Below are positions 1 through 8,900 of a stretch of DNA of 47,336 nucleotides, piece after piece. How positions within the stretch are numbered: the first letter of the stretch is position 1; the number at the start of each line of letters is the position of its first letter. The DNA lies in NCBI RefSeq assembly GCF_000715495.1, contig NZ_JNLX01000135.1:1-47336 (forward strand). The letters are read 5' to 3'. The position numbers were made by a program, and so were the translations under genes. The notes under the pieces were generated by a model, which was not told the origin of the DNA, did not search any database, and saw only the letters and a list, made by a program, of their open reading frames with translations. Source of the DNA: Hymenobacter sp. IS2118 (GTDB lineage Bacteria > Bacteroidota > Bacteroidia > Cytophagales > Hymenobacteraceae).

Positions 1-1110
1 CTGATGTTACGCAGTATTTTTCCGTTCTAACTACCGTTTTCGATGGCCTGCACCCTGGATTTGTACACGGATTATCTCATCAGCTCGACGGGCCAAACTT
101 CGGCTACGGGCCTCTCACGCCTGTTCGATGGGCAGCTTAGTCACGACCAGGTGACGCGCTGGCTCAGCAGCGTACACTTGGATTCACGCCAGGTCTGGGG
201 CCATGCCAAACCGCTGATTCGGCAAACCGAGCGGACGTTGGAAGCAGCCGATTTTGCTGTTCTTATCGTCGATGATTCTATTTTGGAGAAGGCCCACACC
301 GATGCCAATGCCCTGCTCTGTACCCATTACGACCATAGCCTGGGGCGGTACGTGAAGGGGCTCAATTTCGTGAGCCTGCTCTATGTGGCCGGTTCGCTCG
401 CCGTGCCGATTGCCGTGGAGCTGGTGGAGAAAACGCAGGCCGTAACCGACCCTAAAACCCAGAAAGTGAGTCAGAAAAGCCCGCTGACGAAAAACGAGAT
501 GCTCCGCGCCATGTTGCGCGTGGCCCAAGAGCAAGTGGCCTACGGCTACCTGCTGGCCGACAGCTGGTATGCCTCGGCTGAGAACATGAACCAGGTGCGC
601 GCGTTGGGCCACGACTTTATTTTTGCCCTGCCCACCTCGCGCACCGTGGCCCTGAGCGAAGTGGGGCGCGGCAATGGGGAATTCCAGGCCCTTGATACGC
701 TGGCTTTCCCGGATGGGCAGCCCTTGCGCGTCTGGCTACGGAGCGTCGTGGAGGCGGTGCTCGTGGTCCGGCAAGTCTTTACAAATAAGGACGGTTCGCA
801 GGGCGTGTTATATCTGGTGAGCAGCGATACGAATTTGACCGGGGAACAAGTGACGGTAATCTACCAGAAAAGGTGGAAAATCGAGGAGTACCACAAATCG
901 CTCAAGCAAAACACGTCGATGGGCAAGTCGCCTACGAAAACCATCGATACGCAGGCCAATCATTTCTTTTCTTCCATCCTGGCCTACATCAAGTTAGAGA
1001 AGATAACCCGACAATTAGGCATTGGTCATTTTCGCCTCAAAGCCCAACTTTATTTGCGCGGACTCAAAGCCATGCACTACGCGTTAACCAAAATGGCTGC
1101 GTAACATCAG
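1..1110 (+). mobile_element. Complete IS4-type insertion sequence
   Basis: The element is bounded by perfect 14-bp terminal inverted repeats: CTGATGTTACGCAG at 1-14 and its reverse complement at 1097-1110. It holds one transposase gene filling almost all of the 1110 bp. Its left end is exactly the first base of the window, so the left target-site duplication cannot be seen. Its right end interrupts a minus-strand gene at 1111-1469, whose present stop codon is supplied by the IS repeat. Confidence 0.93.
43..1104 (+). CDS. IS4-superfamily DDE transposase
   Basis: The 353-residue product catalyses cut-and-paste transposition of the surrounding IS. It has the RNase H-like DDE arrangement: an Asp pair in VDDS at residues 77-78, a second Asp in LADSWY at residue 173, and the YREK signature of the IS4 group (Y274, R277, E281, K288, in YQKRWKIEEYHKSLK). 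The ATG at 43 gives a protein that runs almost from one inverted repeat to the other, as expected for a simple IS. The reading frame is undamaged, so the element may be active. Whether ISfinder would file it under IS4 or IS701 cannot be decided here. Confidence 0.92.
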   Translation: MACTLDLYTDYLISSTGQTSATGLSRLFDGQLSHDQVTRWLSSVHLDSRQVWGHAKPLIRQTERTLEAADFAVLIVDDSILEKAHTDANALLCTHYDHSLGRYVKGLNFVSLLYVAGSLAVPIAVELVEKTQAVTDPKTQKVSQKSPLTKNEMLRAMLRVAQEQVAYGYLLADSWYASAENMNQVRALGHDFIFALPTSRTVALSEVGRGNGEFQALDTLAFPDGQPLRVWLRSVVEAVLVVRQVFTNKDGSQGVLYLVSSDTNLTGEQVTVIYQKRWKIEEYHKSLKQNTSMGKSPTKTIDTQANHFFSSILAYIKLEKITRQLGIGHFRLKAQLYLRGLKAMHYALTKMAA

Positions 1111-1469
1111 TCAATAATTGCCTTTTTGCTGCTCCTGCTTACTGTTTTGGTGTTTGCTGGCAACCAATTACTAAAGTCAAAGTCTTCGTAGTTGTGAAGA
1201 ATATTAAGATTTCTCTCGTACATATCCTTCGTCTGTTTTATCATGCCCGGTTTGAAGTCGTTGGTTATATCGACTATTTTATTCCTAATGGGTTCCGTGC
1301 TTTTCTCCTTTACGGCGTTGCTTAACGCACTTAGGCTTCGAACCCAATAGTCTCCACCGCCATCCAAGCTAACCTCGTTCCCTTTGCCTAGGTTAGTTAG
1401 CAGCGTCCTTCGACTTTTCTCGGACTTGTTTCTAAACATAACAATATTTTTTACTGATATTTTCTTCAT
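1111..1469 (-). pseudogene. Hypothetical gene truncated by the IS
   Basis: About 119 codons remain from the N-terminus (MKKISVKNIVMF...) to the point where the IS enters. The stop TGA at 1107-1109 lies inside the IS inverted repeat, so the original C-terminus is missing. The remaining protein is rich in Lys, Asn and Ser and its DNA is clearly more AT-rich than its neighbours, which suggests a different origin from the GC-rich genes around it. I recognise no domain. The rest of the gene should lie beyond the left edge of the window if the IS inserted without deletion. Confidence 0.6.
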
Positions 1470-1526
1470 TTTATCCGTTTTTGAGTTTATGGAGTTACGA
1501 AAAGGAGCGGAACGGTTAAGCAGGTG

Positions 1527-1553
1527 AGGTGGGAGAGCGCGACTCTCCCACCT
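1527..1553 (-). terminator. Stem-loop after the YjzC-like gene
   Basis: A perfect 10-bp stem (AGGTGGGAGA at 1527-1536 paired with TCTCCCACCT at 1544-1553) with a 7-nt loop lies 7 bp beyond the stop codon of the small minus-strand gene at 1560-1733. No clear U-tract follows on the minus strand, so efficient intrinsic termination is uncertain. Confidence 0.5.
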
Positions 1554-1559
1554 GAAAAC

Positions 1560-1733
1560 CTACTTGGTGCGGGTGGCGTCAACCAACTTGTAGGTTGAAC
1601 CCGCAAGGGGGGTAGGGGGCAACGGGTTGCCTTTTGTAGAGGTCCTTTCGGGGCCTTGGCCGCCACGGGGACCAATAATTTGATACTGACCGCTTTTCGG
1701 TGCGGCCGTGCCGGGGGTTAGCTTGCTAGCCAT
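1560..1733 (-). CDS. Small YjzC-like protein (57 aa)
   Basis: ATG at 1731-1733 to TAG at 1560-1562 encodes a 57-residue protein beginning MASKLTPGTAAPKSGQY, with IGPRGG in the middle and ending STYKLVDATRTK. The pattern PGT.AP.SGQY, GPRGG, a P-L-P-P-T-P stretch and a C-terminal YKLVDATR resembles the small YjzC-like family found in Bacillus and widely in Bacteroidota. I rely on motif memory for that assignment. The protein is soluble with no signal peptide, and its molecular function is not known to me. It stands alone: an AT-rich leader of about 190 bp lies upstream and a stem-loop (1527-1553) directly follows. Confidence 0.72.
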   Translation of the reverse strand: MASKLTPGTAAPKSGQYQIIGPRGGQGPERTSTKGNPLPPTPLAGSTYKLVDATRTK

Positions 1734-2454
1734 AACGTTTGCGACACTTGAAAAGAGCGTCGACTACTAAAATAGTGAGATTTTTCCATAGTTTCGTTTA
1801 ATGCTAATAAAAATAGAAATTAGATTTTAAAAATTCTTTGTAAAGACCGACATAGAACCCAATGATACAGCAGGTTAAAGACAATTTTAAATAATTGTTA
1901 ATGTATGGTGTTACAGCCGACTAGCTAATCCACGGATTATCCTGAACGTTTGGGCCTGTGAGATGGGGGCTGAGTTTCGCCCTAAGCAACAATGGCCTAA
2001 AAGCACCATCTGCAGACTGGACAAGGTTAGCTAGCTCCAGCGCCCGCACCAAGAGCTTGCATCGTGTCAGCATGACCAACGCCGCCACCAGCGCGTGCAA
2101 CGCCCGGCCCGCGACCGGGTTCAGGCCGACCCGGCGTCCGGCGTTCGTGTGAAAAAAATCGTGGAAGCGGCACCCCGAATATAGGTGCGCAAGTGCCGGC
2201 CGAAATGTGACCCCACCGGCCGGCGCTTCCCAGGCGGCCAAGTGGGCAGTGGGCCGCTTCAGGCTGTGTTTCCACTCGGTGCACGCGTTGGGCATGGGGC
2301 AGGCGGAAGCGGAACAGCGTGCGCTGGTAACCGGTATGAGAATGGTTAACCGGCAGGGCCTACTTTATGCGACGCCAATCGGTACACCCGACTTCCGTTC
2401 GTTCAGCAAAGGGGGATGACAGACATTCGTGTCTAATTAATGAATGTTACCCGA
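1734..2454. other. Mostly non-coding stretch with one doubtful ORF
   Basis: Bases 1740-1910 are AT-rich and probably hold the promoter of the YjzC-like gene, although no exact TAnnTTTG box was found close to it. A minus-strand reading frame of 124 codons at 1921-2295 is open, but its composition (long Ala/Leu/Arg runs) and lack of recognisable motifs make it a weak candidate. It may be the remnant of an older gene. A short inverted repeat (AGACA/TGTCT) sits near 2420-2434. Confidence 0.35.
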
Positions 2455-2492
2455 TTTTACATATTGTAAACGAACGTTTACAATATGTAAAA
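2455..2492. promoter_or_regulatory. 38-bp perfect palindrome upstream of serine recombinase
   Basis: Two perfectly complementary 18-bp arms (2455-2472, TTTTACATATTGTAAACG, and 2475-2492) flank a central AA dinucleotide. The site ends 43 bp before the recombinase start. Inverted half-sites around a 2-bp centre are the architecture of a serine-recombinase crossover site, but an operator or a transcript hairpin is equally possible from sequence alone. Confidence 0.7.
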
Positions 2493-2535
2493 TAAGGTAA
2501 CTTGCGGGTGTTTTCTTCCCTCTGGTTCTGATTTG

Positions 2536-3213
2536 ATGTCGCAAGCCCGCCGCTACACTCCTTACTATAGAGTCTCCACTCAGAAGCAGGGCAGTTCGGG
2601 TTTGGGCCTCGACGCGCAGCGGGCCGCCGTGCGGGCCTTCGTGCCGGACGTGGCCCAGCTTGGGGCTGAGTTCGTGGAAATTGAGAGCGGCAAAAAGAAC
2701 CAGCGGCCCCAGTTGCTGGCCGCCATCGCCGAGGCGCGGCGCGTGGGCGCGACGCTGCTCATCGCTAAGCTCGACCGGCTTAGCCGCAACGCGGGCTTCA
2801 TTTTCGCGTTGCGTGACTCGGGCGTGGACTTTGTCTGCTGCGATATGCCCGACGCGAATACGTTGACCGTGGGCCTGTTTGCCGTCATTGCCCAGCATGA
2901 GCGCGAGACCATTTCCAAGCGGACGAAGGATGCGTTGGCGGCCAAAAAGGCGCGGGGGGCGCAGTTGGGCACGCCGGCCAACTTCACGCCGGCCGTTATT
3001 GCCCAGGGTCAGGCGGCGATGCAGGCCAACGCCCGCGAGAACCAGCAGAACCGCCAGGCTGCCCGGCTCGCGGAATTGCTCCGGGCCAAGGGCCATACCT
3101 TGCAGCAAGTCGCGCATGAGTTGAACCAGGCTGGCTACCGCACCCGTCGGGGACGAGCTTTTCACCCTACTACAGTACAGCGGCTGCTACCAGTCCAAGC
3201 AGGAAGCGCCTGA
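2536..3213 (+). CDS. Serine recombinase (resolvase/invertase family)
   Basis: The product (225 aa from ATG 2536) has the N-terminal catalytic domain of small serine recombinases: YYRVSTQKQGSSGLGLDAQ with the nucleophilic Ser in RVST, then KLDRLSRN and a QHERETISKRTKDAL helix entry to the E-helix. The last 70 residues form a DNA-binding segment (TLQQVAHELNQAGYRTRRG, then HPTTVQRLL). A TTG three bases upstream is less likely as start. Small enzymes of this type resolve cointegrates or invert DNA. No transposase lies beside it, so it is not obviously part of a transposon, and the 38-bp palindrome just upstream is the natural candidate for its binding site. It converges on the gene ending at 3228. 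Confidence 0.88.
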   Translation: MSQARRYTPYYRVSTQKQGSSGLGLDAQRAAVRAFVPDVAQLGAEFVEIESGKKNQRPQLLAAIAEARRVGATLLIAKLDRLSRNAGFIFALRDSGVDFVCCDMPDANTLTVGLFAVIAQHERETISKRTKDALAAKKARGAQLGTPANFTPAVIAQGQAAMQANARENQQNRQAARLAELLRAKGHTLQQVAHELNQAGYRTRRGRAFHPTTVQRLLPVQAGSA

Positions 3214-3227
3214 TTTTGAGCCTGGGT

Positions 3228-4379
3228 CTACGGTTGGGTGCGACGCTCGAAGGGGTTTTGGCTGAAGCCCAGCGAGAGCGAAATGAACGGGTTGAAACGG
3301 TAGCGGTCCTCGTGTAGCTGGGATTCGTTCAGGTTATCGTTGATGATGTCACCCTCTTTGTAGCGGCCCAGCAGTACACGTTGCTGCTGCCCAACTATCC
3401 CCGCGCTGATTTTTAGGTTTTGGTGGTACGTGAAGGTCGGACCGAAGAATACTGTAGGGCTTACCAAATCGAAACCCAGGCCACCGGAGAGTCCAAAGCC
3501 GACGCCATTGGCCTGGACGCTGGTCGGTACCCAGGTGAAGAAAATGGATGGCGCGAACCGCAGCCGGCGGTCATCCCGCTCTTTGGTGATGCGGTAGGTT
3601 GTGCCAGTGGTTGTACCGGTGCCCGCGGGCTGGGCCGCTGCGAAGAAAACCTCTTCTTTGTTGAACACTGGCGTTATGAAGCAGAACCCGTAGGAGACTT
3701 CCCAGGTGCCCCGGGGGCCGGTGGAAAACACTTGCTCCCAGGTTCGTTTTTCGTCTCCGGTTTGCCGCGTTACGACAACCGTCAACTGCTGCCCTTTTTT
3801 GAGGGTATAGGTTCCGACAACAAGTCGCGTACGTTGCAGGACAGCCTTCGCCTTACTAACCAGGGCATTATCTTTACACGAGTCTGCGGCCAGTGCCTCC
3901 CGGACTACCGCGCTCAGGCCCGACACGTCGGCTTCCTGGCGGGTATTGCGCAGGTCTTGCACGAGCGCGGCCAGTTTCGCACATGCTTTTTCATCTTTTT
4001 CATCTTTTTTGTCAGGCGAAGCAGCGGCGATAGGCGCTGACGGCGTGTTGTTCGGATTCGGCAGCGGCAGCGCCGGGATGGGCGTCGTGATGAGTTGCGC
4101 GCTGATGGTATAGAGCTGGTCCACCAGTTTGCTTTCGAGCAGTACCACGTAGGTCTTGTCCTCGACTGTTCGCGTAGCCGTCAGCGGCACGGCCAGGTCA
4201 ATACGCAAGGTGTCGGGCGGAGCCAAAAGGGTACTCTTGCCGCTGCCGCCGCCAATTGACCGGCGGCTGGAAGCCGCCGCACTGCGGGGGGCGCTCTGTG
4301 CCTGTGCTGGAAGCAATGCGAAACCCCAACACAGCAGCGTCAGGGTTGGAATTAGCCGTAGAGGAGAGGTGTTTTTCAT
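3228..4379 (-). CDS. Secreted hypothetical protein, possible outer-membrane barrel
   Basis: The 383-residue product starts with a signal peptide (MKNTSPLRLIPTLTLLCWGF, cleavage near AQAQ at about 27). A Lys/Asp/Glu-rich region (PDKKDEKDEKACAK) and a segment rich in alternating polar and hydrophobic strands follow. The C-terminal third (FGPTFTYHQNLKISAGIV, then FNPFISLSLGFSQNPF) looks like beta-strands of a small outer-membrane barrel. I recognise no named family. It is the last gene of the minus-strand run that includes the patatin-like gene, 125 bp downstream of it, and could be cotranscribed. Confidence 0.72.
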   Translation of the reverse strand: MKNTSPLRLIPTLTLLCWGFALLPAQAQSAPRSAAASSRRSIGGGSGKSTLLAPPDTLRIDLAVPLTATRTVEDKTYVVLLESKLVDQLYTISAQLITTPIPALPLPNPNNTPSAPIAAASPDKKDEKDEKACAKLAALVQDLRNTRQEADVSGLSAVVREALAADSCKDNALVSKAKAVLQRTRLVVGTYTLKKGQQLTVVVTRQTGDEKRTWEQVFSTGPRGTWEVSYGFCFITPVFNKEEVFFAAAQPAGTGTTTGTTYRITKERDDRRLRFAPSIFFTWVPTSVQANGVGFGLSGGLGFDLVSPTVFFGPTFTYHQNLKISAGIVGQQQRVLLGRYKEGDIINDNLNESQLHEDRYRFNPFISLSLGFSQNPFERRTQP

Positions 4380-4504
4380 TTGAGGCTGGGATTAGGAAAA
4401 ATAAGTTATCGCTATCGGTCATTGGGCAACGCATTCTGGCCACCCACAAAGCCCGTTGGCAGGTACTGGAGCAGTACTGGCTGCTACGGTCGGAGGGGGA
4501 CTGG

Positions 4505-5542
4505 TTACGCCGGCTGGGTCGGAGCGGGCCAGTAGAGCTTGACCTGCAACTCGGTCAGGTTTTCGGCGTGGCGGCTGAGCAGCGTCATCTGCGCCGGCGT
4601 GAGCGGCGTCAGGTTCGTGCCCACGCTCGTGACCACGGCCCGCTCGGCCGGGGTCAGGTCGCGGGCCGCCACCTGCGCATAGCCCACCAGCTCGGTCAGA
4701 TACTGCTCGATTTGCGCCTGATGCTGCTTCGGCTCGGCTTGCCATTCCGGCCGCAGCTGCCGGGCGGCCACGACGGCGGCCGGCAGCTGCCCGTTGATTA
4801 ACTGGTTCACAAAGGCGGGAATGACCTGTTCCAGTTGCCCATCCAGCGCCAGGTAGGCGATGCTGCGGCCCGGGCCCTCAGCCGCCGGGCGGAAGCGCTG
4901 GTCCATGAGCTGCACGTTGCGGATGCGCTGCATGAACAAATCGACCGTGCGCAGCAGCAGCGCCACCGTGTTGGGGTAAGCAGCCACCAGCCCCAGCCCG
5001 GCCCCGGCGTCGGACACCAGAATCGTCCCGCAGGCGTATCGGCTGCCCGGCTGGGTGAGCTTGTGCAGCCCTTGGTTGTCGTAGACGCCGCCATCAATGA
5101 GCTGGGGCTGCACATCCGGGCGGTCGGCATCGGCCGGCTGCTGGTAGAAGGTCCGCGCCAGGCGTACGGGCGTGAAGGCAAACGGCACGCAGGAGGAGGC
5201 CGCCACGGCCCGGGCAACGGGAAACCCGGCCGCCACGAACCGGGCCGGGCGGTCCGCATACGTGTAGGTCGAGTCGCCCATCCAGTCGCGGGAGAACGTA
5301 AAGGGCCGCCCGGTCTGCAGGTTGGAGGTGCTCAGAGCCAGCAGCGGGCGGGGCGGCAGCTGGTCCAGGGTGCGGCCTTGGAAGAAGAAGGCCTCGTAGG
5401 CCCGCTCAATCTCCTGGCTGACGGGCAGCAGCCGGAACTGGTAGCGGGCCAGCAGCAGCGCCAGCCCCAGCAGGGGCAGGGGGGCAGCCGGGGCCCAGCG
5501 GGTAAAGAGCAGGCCCAGCGCCAGCCCCGGCAGGGCCAGCAC
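4505..5542 (-). pseudogene. Patatin-like phospholipase, C-terminal part
   Basis: This is the downstream part of a patatin-like acyl hydrolase gene split by an in-frame TGA at 5567-5569; the part shown runs to TAA at 4505. It contains the catalytic Asp motif (LIDGGVYDNQG), preceded by a hydrophobic segment (LLVLALPGLALGLLF) suggesting membrane attachment. The nucleophile Ser is in the upstream part (5567-5860), so neither part alone carries the Ser-Asp dyad. The eight codons between the two pieces (5543-5566) are open and in the same frame, so one nonsense change is enough to explain the split. Patatin-like enzymes cleave acyl esters of phospholipids. Reconstructed length is about 451 residues. 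Confidence 0.8.
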
Positions 5543-5566
5543 GAGCAGGACGAAGCGAATGAATGC

Positions 5567-5860
5567 TCAGGACGTGAGCACGCGGCGGATGACGTTGCAG
5601 CGGCCCAGGGCGGCCTGCATCCGGTCGTAGAAGGATTCGAACGGCCCCTCGTACAGGCAGTAGGCGGCCCCGGTGATGGAGCCGCCGGAGATAGTGGAGA
5701 GCACGTCCACCTCGGCCAAGCGTCCCAGCTCATGCAGCTTGCGCAACGTGCCCAGGTGGAAGGCGGCGGCACGGTAGCCGCCGCCAGATAAGGCCAGCCC
5801 GATGCGGGACGCAGCGGTAACGTAGGTTGCAGACTTGGTCGGGGGTATCTGGTCGGGCAT
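5567..5860 (-). pseudogene. Patatin-like phospholipase, N-terminal part
   Basis: From ATG 5860 (MPDQIPPTKS...) the frame runs 97 codons to an in-frame TGA at codon 98. It holds the glycine-rich oxyanion motif ALSGGGYRAAAFHLG and the nucleophile-elbow region STISGGSITGA of patatins. The frame could be extended upstream by 23 codons, but the internal ATG fits the start of the domain better. The DGG motif lies in the same frame beyond the stop (4505-5542). A Trp codon (TGG) changed to TGA would be the simplest explanation, because the frame is otherwise intact. The gene lies 106 bp after the end of the large protein at 5967-10223 and is probably in the same operon. Confidence 0.8.
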
Positions 5861-5966
5861 AGGATAAATAGGATGAGCGCCGTCGAAAGTGGCGGGCTGT
5901 GGTGCTGAACGACCGGGTACCCTACCCAACTGTAGCCGGCTGTGTCTCCGAAAAATGACTGTTCCT

Positions 5967-8900
5967 TCAGGAAGCTGCCACTGCTACTACTTTAGTCAGG
6001 TTATGCAGACGAATGGCAAGGCCGTCTATCCGGGTGCTCAATTCAGCGATTTTTTCGATGGATAATGGCGTATCTGCAGGCTTGCGGCGCAGGCGTCCTT
6101 GCTCTACGGCAAGCACTTGCCTGAATTGCCCGTAGTCGGATTGAAAAGTAGCTATGGCGTGCTGAACCATAATTGCCATCTCCATGCAAGGCGCTCCATG
6201 GAGTACCGAGGGTAGGCCCACTTCATCCTGTTCCAGCACAGCCTCCGTGTCCAGAAGCCAGCTTTTCAGCAAGGCATCATGAAAAGTGTGCAGGTGTTTA
6301 TTCGGCACCAAGCCAGCCGATTCGTAATTGGTCAACTGAGCCAGGCAGGAGTCGTATAGCTGCTGCCACAGAGGGGCCGTCTTGTGACGCAGCAGCTGCA
6401 GCGTCGCACGCTGATTTAAAAAACCCAATAACGTGGCGTATGTCGTTAAACAAGCGTCGTAACCCGTAAATACATCAGCAAATGCTGGCAGGTTGGGGTA
6501 GCGCTGGCGCAATTTCTGCAGGCTTCCGTGAAATGCTCCACTCCACTGCTCCACTTCCCGGTTGTGCGTAGTAGACCAAGTCTGCCATTCCACCATAACA
6601 TCTACCGGCATCGGGTGGGCCTTATCGTATACTACCCAGTCTGCCACTAATGGCTGAGGCAAGGTGTGTAAGGCCTCTTCTTCGTTTGCACGTTTGCGAA
6701 GTTGCTCGGCCAGTACGTCCAGGGGGTTTGTGTACCTCATCACGTAGGGTGATTCGTTTATTTCCGAGATATATAGCCGGCCCCATTCCTGCAGCCGTGC
6801 GCTCAAAGCGGGCGTTAGGGTGGAAACTCCCGAAAACATACTGTAAAGTGCCTGTTCGATAAAAGTGCGATAAGTAGCAATGAAGAAGCGGTTGGAAGTA
6901 TCCATTTGCCCTTCAGCTAACTCAGACACCATTTTGACGAAACGGTACAATCCAGCCATGACGGCATGCGGTCCAGTATCGGTATTCTTTGTTGATGCCA
7001 ACAGTCCATATTGAGCGAATAAAAAGGATAGGTCTTGGCTGACAGCCGCCCAACTGCCCTGTGGCGACACGTTTTCATTAACCCATCCTAGAGCACCGTG
7101 AACTTTATGTCCTATATTTCTAATATAAGATTCAAATGGCCATTTCTCTTGCTTAATCGCAGCGTAAAATGCAGTAACATCCGAAATCTCCTTATTTGCT
7201 TCGGGTGATATCCGACTTAGCACAGGCACGAACTCGTACTCATTTGGGTGAATGCACTCAGAAATGGTGCGCTCAAATTCGTCAAGCTCAAGGGATGAAA
7301 ATGCAGCGTCCCATTTGAATAGCTGTCCAAGTCCAAGATGGTACCCCAAACTTCTCCAAGCCAGAACAGCCAGTGAATTCTGTTGGTATCTGTCTAGCAG
7401 GTGCTTGAATAGAAAATAATATGCATTTTCACCATTAACCCAAAAAGATTCTTCCAGTAGGTCATTAAGCCAGTTTTTGAGGTCTTTAGATGGGACTGCC
7501 AATAACTCTGGCCAACGAATATGGTGCAGGGAACCGCCTGCAAAAGGAGAAAGCGCCAGGATGGCTCGGATTGCCTCCAGGGCCTCGAACGTGGGCACTT
7601 GTGGCACGTGCAAAGGTGTCTGGTGCACTGAAGTGCCCAGAGCAGCCGCACTATCAAGCAGTCGATAGCCCTGACGCAGAAGCGCTTCTTCGGGCTCATC
7701 CGCGAGCCGCAGCCATAGTAGGTGCTCGTTGAATAAAGTGAAGTAATCAATTACTGCTGGTGGAGATGACGCACTTACTGCTGTTAATTCCACAGCTATT
7801 TCTCGAAGCCGGTGGACGGCTAAACGAAACCGGGCCCACTCACCGCGTTCTGGGTTTAGCTGAACGGGATACGTTTGAGATGCCGCCCACTCCAACAGCG
7901 AAGAAACTTCGGGATAATTTTCAAGCGTCTCAATGCGAGCGGCTATTTCATGCGCCAAATGCCTCGCATCCTCATAGCTAGGTCGTTGTCTGTCAATTGA
8001 CTCCAGATAGGAATCATGTTCAGTCCGGAGCCGACACATCAGCATAAATCCTGTCAGAACCCCGTTAAAAGAAGACATGTCTACAAAGCTATGCAGCTGG
8101 TGGTCAGACAAATCACGGCTCATAGGGCCATACGGCAGGGGCACATCGTGGCGAACGGTTCTTAACAATGCTTCGATGGCCTGGCGCTGCTCTTGCTGGG
8201 CCTGCCACAGCTGTGCCTGAGACGGGGCGCTATGCCAGTACGCCTGCTGTTGGTCAACGGCCGTTTGGACCTGCTCCAGCACTCGCCGAATATTGGCTGG
8301 GGCATCGGCCTCGCTTACTGAAAGAACGGGGTGCTGCGTCCGCTGCGTCTGGACTAGTTGACGCAGGTCGTGGCGAAGCTGAGCCAAGGCGGGTGCCTGT
8401 AAATGCGTCATTTGCTTCTGCCACTGCTGCTGCCAATGTCGGATAGCTGCCTTATTGGGAACGGTGGCAGTAGGAGCCGGCAGCAATCCCACTTGCAGAC
8501 AGCCGTCCAGCAGTTGAGCGGAGGTTACCGCAGCACTGGTAGTAGAAAACGAGTGGAAGCGGAATAGTGAAAGGAGCGATTTTGCCGCGTCGCCGAAAGT
8601 CGATTCCAGATGAAAGTCATCAGCATCCAACGGTTGTACCTCCGGATAGGTTGAATCAATCTGATTCAGTAGCCCATAGGCCAAGGCAGCGGCCGGGTGT
8701 AGCAGAGACGGCAACTGGTAAAGGTCGAAACGGCCGGAGGGGGTTAGCAGCATCGGCAGCAGTGCGGACAGTGCCAGCGGCGGGTCTTGCGCGCCCACCT
8801 GCTGTAGAGCGTTAAGAGGTGAGTTTTGGGCGGCGGGCCGCGGAGCTTGTGGGGTAATGGGAAACCCTACTTCCGGGTCGTAGGAGCGGCCGAGGCCATC

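Noticed and set aside
1921..2295. Minus-strand 124-codon frame as a real gene
   Set aside because: No recognisable motif, no promoter box or start context; kept only as a doubtful remark in the stretch description.
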